In this document: positions 1 to 5,104 of the stretch, piece after piece | How the letters are laid out: every line of letters begins with the position of its first letter | Position numbering within the stretch: the stretch's first letter is position 1 | NCBI GenBank assembly: GCA_018716795.1 | Contig: DVJK01000148.1 | Location: forward strand, 1 to 5,130 | Length of the DNA stretch: 5,130 nt | Direction: 5' to 3' | DNA from: Candidatus Scatomorpha merdipullorum | GTDB taxonomy: Bacteria > Bacillota > Clostridia > Oscillospirales > Oscillospiraceae | Made by a program: the position numbers and the translations under genes | The notes under the pieces: model-generated | Databases searched by the model: none | Told to the model about the DNA's origin: nothing | Seen by the model: the letters and a program-made list of their open reading frames with translations, nothing else

Positions 1-171
1 GTTCCATGCCCCTAAGTAAGCGTCGTTTACGCATTCCTCCGCGTCCTGCCTGTTGTTCACGATGTTGTACGAGAGGCTGCGGCAGATTTTTCCGTATTTA
101 ATGTCCAGCTCCCGTATGCCTTGCTCGGAACGCTCAAAGAACATTTCTATGATTTTTTCATCGTCTATCAT
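1..171 (-). CDS. ECF-like sigma-70 family RNA polymerase sigma factor, N-terminal part (runs off left edge)
   Basis: The reverse strand reads an open frame of 57 codons from an ATG at 171-169 to the window edge, beginning MIDDEKIIEMFFERSEQGIR. The stretch DIKYGKICRSLSYNIVNNRQ (23-42) followed by DAEECVNDAYLGAWN (43-57) matches sigma-70 region 2 as found in ECF-type factors of Clostridia. In that family region 2 binds the core enzyme coiled coil and the -10 element. Region 4 and the C-terminus lie outside the window, so length and completeness cannot be judged. The start is supported by an AAGGAGG ribosome binding site (179-185) seven bases upstream and by a promoter further up. The fragment is richer in A and T than thrS. 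The gene is divergent from thrS. No anti-sigma partner is visible, and the target genes cannot be inferred. Confidence 0.9.
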   Translation of the reverse strand, partial: MIDDEKIIEMFFERSEQGIRELDIKYGKICRSLSYNIVNNRQDAEECVNDAYLGAWN

Positions 172-254
172 CTCACCGCCTCCTTTCCGGCTTCACCTAT
201 ATACTACGGTTTTCGCGGCGAATACTACATCAAATCCAAAACTTTTTCAAAAAA

Positions 255-265
255 ATTATACCATA
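255..265 (-). promoter_or_regulatory. Extended -10 promoter of the sigma factor gene
   Basis: On the minus strand the sequence TATGGTATAAT contains a perfect TATAAT (complement of 255-260) preceded by TGG, an extended -10 element. The expected -35 position (about 278-283) reads GAGCAA, a poor match, which fits promoters that rely on the TGn extension. The distance to the ATG at 171 gives an A/T-rich leader of about 75-80 bases. The call rests on consensus match only. Confidence 0.6.
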
Positions 266-285
266 CTTTGCGTGAGATTGCTCGC

Positions 286-445
286 GGAAGCCTTTCTCAA
301 GCTATCAAAATCTTCTTCGTCCTTTGCCGGGCAAAGCAGCCGCAAGCAAAGGCGGGCGGCCTCGTGCCTGCGGCTGCTCTCAGCTTGGGAGCTGCTGTTT
401 GGTGAAACCGACGGAGCTTGAGCCGTCGCTTTGTCCTGAAAAGGG
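286..445. other. Divergent intergenic spacer without a gene
   Basis: I see no supported gene between the sigma factor promoter and the thrS promoter. The stretch holds several inverted repeats: CTTTGCC/GGCAAAG (322-336), a perfect 10-bp pair AGCAGCCGCA/TGCGGCTGCT (335-344 with 369-378), and CGACGG/CCGTCG (409-414 with 423-428) followed by CTTTGTCC. None has a convincing U-tract, so I do not call a terminator. Short open frames here lack ribosome binding sites and recognisable products. Confidence 0.5.
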
Positions 446-462
446 AGCATTGGGCCGCGCGC

Positions 463-491
463 TTGACAAGCGCGGGAGATAGTGATAATAT
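463..491 (+). promoter_or_regulatory. Sigma-A-type promoter of the thrS T-box leader
   Basis: A perfect -35 box TTGACA (463-468) is followed after 17 bases by TAATAT (486-491), a near-consensus -10. GATAAT at 484-489 is an alternative -10 in the same place. Transcription should start near 498, which puts the complete T-box leader on the transcript. No operator-like site is evident, so control appears to act by attenuation in the leader. Confidence 0.8.
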
Positions 492-497
492 ACCCGC

Positions 498-725
498 GTA
501 AAGGCTTTGAAGGAGAGCGCTTCTTCCCGTTTTGCCGCACAGAGAGGCCGCCGTGAGCTGGAAGGCGGTCCGGCATTGGGAGAGGGCGTACCGCTCCGGA
601 GCCCGCGCGGGGAAGCGAGTATCCGCGTGCGTAGAGCGCCGCGTTAAGGCGCGCTGAGTTAAACTCAGGGTGGAACCGTGTGAGAAATCGCACCCCTGGC
701 ATTTGCCCGGGGCGCTTTTCATTTT
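498..725 (+). promoter_or_regulatory. T-box riboswitch leader, threonine-specific
   Basis: The leader carries the T-box sequence AGGGTGGAACCGTG (667-680), one base from the family consensus AGGGTGGNACCGCG. The antiterminator folds cleanly: AGGG (667-670) pairs with CCCT (694-697), the 7-nt bulge UGGAACC (671-677) is intact, and GUGUGA (678-683) pairs with UCGCAC (688-693) around a GAAA loop. Upstream, Stem I can be built from GGAG (512-515) with CUCC (594-597) and CGC (518-520) with GCG (586-588). This leaves an internal loop with ACC at 590-592 as the candidate threonine specifier codon. A further hairpin, GCGCC/GGCGC (636-652), fits Stem III. In this family uncharged cognate tRNA pairs with the specifier and, through its NCCA end, with the bulge, stabilising the antiterminator. 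The first four bulge bases, UGGA, predict a U discriminator base on tRNA-Thr (inference). The specifier assignment agrees with the downstream thrS gene. Confidence 0.95.
690..719 (+). terminator. Attenuator terminator of the T-box leader
   Basis: GCACCCC (690-696) pairs with GGGGCGC (709-715) with one A-C mismatch, and the inner GGC/GCC extends the stem around an AUUU loop. CTTTTCATTTTATT follows as the U-rich tract. The 5' arm overlaps the antiterminator 3' strand (688-697), so the two structures exclude each other, as expected of a T-box transcription switch. Confidence 0.93.
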
Positions 726-740
726 ATTGGAGGCATCACA

Positions 741-2510
741 ATGGACGAGAAGAAAAACCAGTACACCTTTGAAAACAAGGAATACCGCGACACCTACCGG
801 CACTCCGCCAGCCACGTCCTCGCCCAGGCGGTGAAGCGCCTGTATCCCGAGAGCAAGCTGGCGATTCGCCCGGCGATTGAAAACGGCTTTTACTACGACA
901 TCGACTCCGACGTCACCTTCACCCCGGAGGTGCTTGAAAAAATCGAGGCCGAAATGCGCAAGATATGCAAGGAGAAGCTGCCGATTGAGCGCTTTGAGCT
1001 GCCGCGCGCCGAGGCCATAAAGTTCATGGCGGAGCGGGAGGAACCCTACAAGGTCCAGCTCATAGAGGACCTGCCCGAGGACGCCGTCATAAGCTTCTAC
1101 AAGCAGGGCGAGTTCACCGACCTCTGCGCCGGCCCGCACCTCGACTCCACCGGCCGCATAAAGGGCAACGCCATAAAGCTCATGAACTGCACCGGCGCCT
1201 ACTGGCGCGGCGACAGCAAAAACAAGATGCTCCAGCGCATATACGGCACCTGCTTCATGAAAAAGGAGGAACTTGACGCCTATCTCGCTCGTCTTGAAGA
1301 GGCGAAGAAGCGCGACCACCGCAAGCTCGGCCGCGAGCTGGGCCTCTTTATGATGAACGAGGCCGGCCCCGGCTTCCCCTTCTTCCTGCCGAACGGCATG
1401 ACGCTCAAGAACACCCTGATTGACTACTGGCGCGAGGTTCACAAGCGCTATGGCTATGTTGAAATCTCCACGCCCGTGATACTCAACCGCGAGCTCTGGG
1501 AGCGCAGCGGCCACTGGGACCACTACAAGGACAATATGTACACCACCGTCATTGACGAGCAGGACTACGCCATAAAGCCCATGAACTGCCCCGGCGGCAT
1601 GCTGGTCTACGAGAGCGAGCCGCATTCCTACCGCGACCTCCCGCTGCGCGTGGGCGAGCTGGGCCTCGTCCACCGCCACGAGCTGAGCGGCGCGCTGCAC
1701 GGGCTCTTCCGCGTCCGCTGCTTCACGCAGGACGACGCGCACATCTTCATGACGCCCGAGCAGATGAAGGACGAGATAAAGGGCGTCGTCCGGCTTTTCG
1801 ACGAGGTGTATTCCACCTTCGGCCTCAAGTATGAGATAGAACTCTCCACCATGCCCGAGGACCACATCGGCACCGTCGAGCAGTGGGAGCACAATCAGGA
1901 TATCCTCAAGGAAGCCATCACCGAGATGGGCAAGAGCTACGTTATCAACGAGGGCGACGGCGCCTTCTACGGCCCGAAGCTCGACTTCCACCTCTCCGAC
2001 AGCCTGGGACGCACCTGGCAGTGCGGCACGATACAGCTTGACAGCCAGCTGCCTGAGCGCTTTGAGCTCGAGTATGTCGGTGAGGACGGGGCCAAGCACC
2101 GCCCGGTCATGATTCACCGCGTCGTCCTCGGCAGCATAGAGCGCTTCATCGGCGTCATTACCGAGCACTTCGGCGGCGCGTTCCCGACCTGGCTCGCGCC
2201 CGTGCAGGTGAAGGTCATGCCGATAACCGACCGCAGCCGCGACTATGCCAAGAGCGTGGCCGACAGGCTTGACGCCGCCGGCGTGCGCGTGGAATGCGAC
2301 TTCCGCAACGAGAAGATTGGCTACAAGATTCGAGAGGCCCAGAGCAGGAAGATACCCTACATGCTCGTCATAGGCGACAAGGAGGCCGAAAACGGCACCG
2401 TCTCCGTCCGCACACGCTCCGGCGGCGACAAGGGCGCGATGGCGCTGGACGCCTTCATTGAGAGCGTCACGCAGGAGATAAGCTCCCGCGCCCTGGAGCT
2501 CTCGGAATGA
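741..2510 (+). CDS. thrS: Threonyl-tRNA synthetase lacking the TGS domain
   Basis: This 589-residue protein charges tRNA-Thr with threonine in the cytoplasm. The N-terminal editing (SAD) domain has HSASH (His21, His25) and LCAGPH (Cys129, His133), equivalent to the four editing-site residues of the E. coli enzyme. The class II core follows: motif 1 region around 216-246, the MNCPGG zinc cysteine at 283, motif 2 near 303-327 (R-HRHE-SG then the FRVRCF strand), DDAHIF with zinc ligand His334, and MIHR with zinc ligand His459 leading into motif 3 (RVVLGSIERF). The C-terminal anticodon-binding domain spans about 488-580, with EKIGYKIREAQ at 524-534. All landmarks sit 51-53 residues earlier than in the 642-residue E. 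coli enzyme, so the TGS domain is absent. This looks like a natural variant rather than damage, because the ATG has a GGAGG site (729-733) directly after the T-box terminator, leaving no room for a longer N-terminus. ATA isoleucine codons are frequent. Confidence 0.98.
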   Translation: MDEKKNQYTFENKEYRDTYRHSASHVLAQAVKRLYPESKLAIRPAIENGFYYDIDSDVTFTPEVLEKIEAEMRKICKEKLPIERFELPRAEAIKFMAEREEPYKVQLIEDLPEDAVISFYKQGEFTDLCAGPHLDSTGRIKGNAIKLMNCTGAYWRGDSKNKMLQRIYGTCFMKKEELDAYLARLEEAKKRDHRKLGRELGLFMMNEAGPGFPFFLPNGMTLKNTLIDYWREVHKRYGYVEISTPVILNRELWERSGHWDHYKDNMYTTVIDEQDYAIKPMNCPGGMLVYESEPHSYRDLPLRVGELGLVHRHELSGALHGLFRVRCFTQDDAHIFMTPEQMKDEIKGVVRLFDEVYSTFGLKYEIELSTMPEDHIGTVEQWEHNQDILKEAITEMGKSYVINEGDGAFYGPKLDFHLSDSLGRTWQCGTIQLDSQLPERFELEYVGEDGAKHRPVMIHRVVLGSIERFIGVITEHFGGAFPTWLAPVQVKVMPITDRSRDYAKSVADRLDAAGVRVECDFRNEKIGYKIREAQSRKIPYMLVIGDKEAENGTVSVRTRSGGDKGAMALDAFIESVTQEISSRALELSE

Positions 2511-2529
2511 GAAAGGAGTTAAACCCGAG

Positions 2530-3132
2530 ATGAAAAAGCTTTTCTGCATAGCGCTTGCGCTCTGCCTTGTGTTCGCCCTGGCCGCCTGCGGCGAGGCTGA
2601 GTCCGAGACCAGCCCCACGCCCAACTACGACGGCGTCACGCCCAGCGACCTGCTCGGCCCCACGCCCGAGCCGACGCCCACGCCCGAGCCACAGCCCGTG
2701 CAGCTCCTCTCCGTCAACGGCGTCAACCTCGTCAGCAACGGCCAGCTGACCAACATCGGCTTCAAGGGCTTCAGCTACGCCGACGGCGTCCTCACCGTCA
2801 CCGACGTCACGCTCCAGAGCTCCGACTCGAGCAAGCCCATCATCGCCTGGGACGGCGGCGACCTGGAGATAGTCATCTCCGGCACGGTCACGCTTGAGAG
2901 CAGCGGCGGCATCCCCGCCATATCCGGCGGCTCGAACGCCCTCACCCTCTCCGGCGACGGCACGCTGACCGTCAACGCCGCGGACGCCGCGGCCTTCGAC
3001 GTCACCGGCGCGCTGACCGTCGGCTGTGTCCTCAACGCCACGGGCGCTCCCGCCTGCTCCGGCAGCACCGTCACCGCCGCCGAGGGGCACAGCGTCACCG
3101 CCAACGACGGCACGACGCTGAGCGTTGCCTGA
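2530..3132 (+). CDS. Putative threonine-rich surface lipoprotein with beta-repeat C-terminal domain
   Basis: The 200-residue product starts with KK and a hydrophobic signal, ending in the lipobox LAAC with Cys20 as the expected lipidated residue, so it should be anchored on the outer face of the membrane. Residues 23-58 form a Pro/Thr/Glu-rich linker with a TPEPTPTPEP core, typical of Gram-positive cell-surface proteins. Residues 59-200 are short Gly/Thr/Ser/Asp-rich strand-turn repeats (for example DLEIVISGTVTLES at 111-124 and NALTLSGDGTLTV at 136-148), suggesting a beta-solenoid. The pattern resembles the Clostridia carbohydrate-binding-domain proteins of the Cthe_2159 type, but I cannot confirm this by search, and the ligand is unknown. 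It starts 19 bases after thrS with AAGGAG at 2513-2518, eleven bases before the ATG. No promoter or terminator is visible between them, so co-transcription with thrS is likely. By my count 23 of 200 residues are Thr. Confidence 0.85.
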   Translation: MKKLFCIALALCLVFALAACGEAESETSPTPNYDGVTPSDLLGPTPEPTPTPEPQPVQLLSVNGVNLVSNGQLTNIGFKGFSYADGVLTVTDVTLQSSDSSKPIIAWDGGDLEIVISGTVTLESSGGIPAISGGSNALTLSGDGTLTVNAADAAAFDVTGALTVGCVLNATGAPACSGSTVTAAEGHSVTANDGTTLSVA

Positions 3133-3154
3133 TTTTCACAAGTATAAACCTGTC

Positions 3155-3192
3155 CGCCCCCTCGTAAGCTAGTGTGCGAGGGGGCGATTTTT
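3155..3192 (+). terminator. Rho-independent terminator after the lipoprotein gene
   Basis: A perfect 10-bp stem CGCCCCCTCG (3155-3164) with CGAGGGGGCG (3177-3186), a 12-base loop and a TTTTT run at 3188-3192 make a strong intrinsic terminator 22 bases past the lipoprotein stop. The structure also covers the first codons of the downstream hydrolase frame, and its 3' arm contains the only purine-rich stretch that could serve that gene as a ribosome binding site. Confidence 0.9.
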
Positions 3193-3867
3193 ATCCTTAA
3201 ACGACGCAAGCTTATTCTGGCCCTGGCTGTCATCTTCGCGCTTAATATCGCCGCGGCGGCGCTCGTCCAGGCCGCGAGCGCCGAGACCTATGAGCGCGGC
3301 TCGAGCGGCGCGACCGTGCGCGAGATACAGCAGCGGCTTTTGGACTGGGGCTATTACTCCGGCTCCGTCGACGGCATATACGGAAGCGAGACGGAGAAGG
3401 CCGTACGGTATTTCCAGGAGAAAAACGGCCTCGCCGTCGACGGGCGAACGGGCCCGGCCACGCTCGAGGCCCTGGGAATGCCCTCCGGCGCGGCCCAGGA
3501 CGCCTACGGCGACGCCTCGGGCGAGCTGGCCCTCCTGGCCAGGCTTATCTCCGCCGAGGCGAGAGGCGAGCCCTACGCCGGCCAGGTCGCCGTCGGCGCG
3601 GTGGTGCTCAACCGCGTCGAGCACCCGAGCTTCCCAAATACGATAGCCGAGGTGATTTTCCAGCCCGGCGCCTTCTCCTGCATGCTCGACGGACAGTGGG
3701 ACGAGCCCGTCGCCGACAGCGCCTGGGCCGCCGCCCGCGAGGCCATGTCCGGCTCCGATCCCTCCGGCGGCGCGATATATTACTTCAACCCCGAAACCGC
3801 CACCAGCGCCTGGATTTGGTCCAGGCCCGAGATACTGACCATAGGCCGCCACAGGTTCTGCGCATAG
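3172..3867 (+). CDS. SleB-like spore cortex-lytic enzyme / cell wall hydrolase
   Basis: The 231-codon frame encodes a secreted peptidoglycan hydrolase. A positively charged start (KRRK at 10-13), a hydrophobic segment (14-33) and ASA at 35-37 form a signal peptide, probably cut after Ala37. Residues 42-101 are a PG_binding_1 domain (ATVREIQQRLLDWGYYSGSV, then DGIYGSET, FQEKNGL and VDGRTGP). Residues about 119-230 are the SleB/CwlJ Hydrolase_2 domain: LLARLISAEARGEPYAGQVA, VVLNRVEHPSFPNTIAEVIF, QPGAFSC, DPSGGAIYY, NPETATS and the terminal IGRHRFC. Glu129 in SAEARGE matches the conserved glutamate proposed as general acid in SleB lytic transglycosylases. In the family such enzymes open the spore cortex during germination. 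The usual partner gene ypeB is not adjacent. The start is uncertain: GTG at 3172 is the only canonical start upstream of the signal peptide, but it lies in the terminator loop without a ribosome binding site. GAGGGGG (3178-3184) sits eight bases before an in-frame ATC at 3193 (ILKRRK), where an ATG would be expected. Confidence 0.9.
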   Translation: MCEGAIFILKRRKLILALAVIFALNIAAAALVQAASAETYERGSSGATVREIQQRLLDWGYYSGSVDGIYGSETEKAVRYFQEKNGLAVDGRTGPATLEALGMPSGAAQDAYGDASGELALLARLISAEARGEPYAGQVAVGAVVLNRVEHPSFPNTIAEVIFQPGAFSCMLDGQWDEPVADSAWAAAREAMSGSDPSGGAIYYFNPETATSAWIWSRPEILTIGRHRFCA

Positions 3868-3889
3868 CCTCCGGCCCGAAACGGTATAG

Positions 3890-3927
3890 GCGCAAAAGGA
3901 CCGGTCAGAAGACCGGTCCTTTTGCGC
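3890..3927. terminator. Perfect 17-bp inverted repeat, likely bidirectional terminator
   Basis: GCGCAAAAGGACCGGTC (3890-3906) is perfectly complementary to 3911-3927 around an AGAA loop. GGACCGGTC/GACCGGTCC is the GC-rich stem core, with AAAA on the left and TTTT on the right, so it has the form of an intrinsic terminator in both directions. It lies 23 bases past the hydrolase stop and separates the gene block from the repeat region. The U-run is short and followed by GCGC, so efficiency may be moderate. Confidence 0.75.
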
Positions 3928-3979
3928 GCCCGATGCGCGGGCGGACGACGCGGGTTCTGCGCTGATATCTTCCCATCCC

Positions 3980-4210
3980 ACCGTAGGGGCGGGCTTCCAC
4001 GCCCGCCCGGCGCTGGTCGATAGACAACGTCGGTGCGCCCGTAAAAAATGGTGCGCGGGCTGTGCCCGCGGGATTGGATACGTGGGGTGGTAGACGGAGG
4101 CGGGCGCACCGTGGATGACGCGGGTGCGGTTGGGCACGCCGAACATGTACTTCTAACCCGCCCCGGCAATCATCCGGCGCAAGGGGCGTCGAGGACGCCG
4201 CCCCCTACGG
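3980..4210 (+). repeat. Composite palindromic repeat unit A
   Basis: The unit begins with ACCGTAGG and the hairpin GGGCGGGC-ttccac-GCCCGCCC (3987-4008). It continues with CGCGGGC-tgt-GCCCGCG (4054-4070) and a GGCGCACCGT core (4103-4112), and ends with GGGGCGTC...GACGCCGCCCC (4183-4204) followed by CCTACGG. The same order of elements appears in reverse complement at 4863-5090 and partly at 4270-4430, which defines the unit. The 5' 33 bases are identical to the complement of 5058-5090. Confidence 0.88.
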
Positions 4211-4269
4211 TGGGTGTGAGACGAACGCTGCAGCGTGTAGGGTAATTGGAGTAGTTCCCTCACGCCCAC
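4210..4269. repeat. Inverted-repeat spacer between units A and B
   Basis: GTGGGTGTGAG (4210-4220) pairs with CTCACGCCCAC (4259-4269) at 10 of 11 positions. Inside lies the perfect palindrome ACGCTGCAGCGT (4225-4236). The arms resemble the CTCACGCC and CTCACCCACG sequences that border other modules in the region, so this may be a junction between units. Confidence 0.55.
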
Positions 4270-4430
4270 CAATGGAGCGCGGGCTGTGCCCGCAAAATTG
4301 CATACGTTGGGTTGTGGACAGAGGCTGGCGCACCGTGGTAAACGCGGTTGCAATTGGTCACGCCGGCCATCCGCGCCAACGTTGCCCCGGCGGTCACGTG
4401 ACCATGGTGCACCGAGGACGGTGCACCCTA
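4270..4430 (+). repeat. Composite palindromic repeat unit B, diverged and shorter
   Basis: This unit has the same element order as unit A but lacks its first hairpin. It contains GCGGGC-tgt-GCCCGC (4279-4293), GGCGCACCGT (4327-4336) and CGCGGTTGCAATTGG (4343-4357, identical to the complement of 4939-4953 in unit C). It ends with GTCACGTGACC and the hairpin GGTGCACC-gaggac-GGTGCACC (4406-4427) followed by CTAC. It is clearly diverged from A, so the duplication is not recent. Confidence 0.82.
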
Positions 4431-4494
4431 CATGCAGCAGCGAAACCGGCCTTGCGGCATACAACGTAACGGGTTTGATAAACCGCACCTCACG

Positions 4495-4720
4495 GCTTCG
4501 CTGAAACGTACCCACACGCACACCCCGTAGGGGGCGGCGTCCCCGACGCCCCTTCCGTTGGATAACGGACGACGTAATTGCAATGCTGAAACGTTCCCCT
4601 CACGCCGTAGGGCGCACCGTCCCCGGTGCGCCGCCGTCGCGTGACCGTCGACGCCGGTTCCACGCGCCACCCCACCTCCGCGCCCGCCCGGCGCGGGTTA
4701 ACGGGCAACGTAATTTCGCC
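4495..4720 (-). repeat. Partial repeat modules in tandem (unit D)
   Basis: Two related blocks follow each other. The first has CTGAAACG (4501-4508), the hairpin GGGGCGGCGTC...GACGCCCC (4531-4552) and TAACGG.C.ACGTAATT (4563-4579). The second has CTGAAACG (4586-4593), CTCACGCCGTAG, the hairpin GGCGCACC-gtcccc-GGTGCGCC (4611-4632), a GTCGCGTGACC segment like that beside the terminal hairpins of B and C, and TAACGG.C.ACGTAATT again (4699-4715). The GTAGGG-hairpin order matches the minus orientation of unit C. Outer boundaries are approximate. Confidence 0.72.
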
Positions 4721-4721
4721 G

Positions 4722-4789
4722 CACCCACGTTGCACCAACCCCTCAGTCACGGCGCAAAGCGCCGCGACAGCTCCCCTTTCAGGGGAGCC
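4722..4789 (+). repeat. Short repeat with double hairpin (unit E)
   Basis: The first 26 bases (4722-4747), which include TTGCACCAACCCCTCAGT, recur exactly at 5105-5130. They are followed by the hairpin GGCGC-aaa-GCGCC (4751-4763) and then GCTCCCCT-ttc-AGGGGAGC (4770-4788, with a small internal offset). This layout, a CCCTCAGT tag plus two small hairpins, is one I associate with intergenic repeats of gut Clostridia genomes. That link comes from memory and was not checked. Confidence 0.75.
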
Positions 4790-4862
4790 GAGGGGTGGGC
4801 GGAGATTTGCGACGTTTACGCGACTGTTTACCACGATGCTGATACTCACGTCCAGCACTCGC

Positions 4863-5090
4863 CCGTAAGGGGCGGCGTCCCCGACGCCCCGCGGTCCCGT
4901 GACCACCGAGCCGCGTTAGACGCATCCGTTCGGCGTGGCCAATTGCAACCGCGCTTGATACGGTGCGCCCGGTAACATCCACCGCCCAACGCATCCAATC
5001 CCGCGGGCACAGCCCGCGCACTATTTGTACGGGCGTCCGACGTTTTCCGTTCACCTACGCCGGGCGGGCGTGGAAGCCCGCCCCTACGGT
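4863..5090 (-). repeat. Composite palindromic repeat unit C, inverted relative to A
   Basis: Read on the minus strand, this unit repeats the order of unit A. It has a 33-base perfect match to 3980-4012 (5058-5090), including the hairpin at 5062-5083; a 29-base perfect match to 4051-4079 (4993-5021) with the CGCGGGC-tgt-GCCCGCG hairpin; then GGCGCACCGT (complement of 4960-4969) and CGCGGTTGCAATTGG shared with B. It finishes with the hairpin at 4869-4890, whose 22 bases are identical to 4531-4552. The A and C units form a large inverted repeat about 0.65 kb apart. Confidence 0.88.
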
Positions 5091-5104
5091 AGGCATCCGC
5101 ATCT

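Noticed and set aside
53..702. Open frames of 94-148 codons over the sigma factor fragment and the leader
   Set aside because: They overlap the sigma factor frame, its promoter and the T-box in other frames, have no RBS, and encode unremarkable Ser/Arg/Ala-rich sequence.
297..2624. Very long antisense open frame (775 codons, minus strand) across thrS
   Set aside because: It runs antisense through the T-box leader and all of thrS. Absence of stops is expected from GC-rich third positions in thrS. The product shows no recognisable family, and the plus-strand gene is unambiguous.
3120..3171. Independent promoter for the cell wall hydrolase (TATAAA at 3143-3148)
   Set aside because: The closest -35-like sequence, TTGCCT at 3125-3130, is only 12 bases away, and the downstream terminator would still block the transcript. 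The match is too weak to annotate.
4080..5000. Integron attC-like sites, because GTTGGGC/GCCCAAC (GTTRRRY-type) motifs occur in the units
   Set aside because: No gene cassettes lie between the motifs, no integrase is visible, and the motifs do not sit at the ends of the palindromes as attC core sites would.
4048..5054. Open frames of 65-138 codons in the repeat region
   Set aside because: All pass through the repeated hairpins in both orientations, are Arg/Gly/Pro-rich, lack ribosome binding sites, and show no conserved domain that I recognise.
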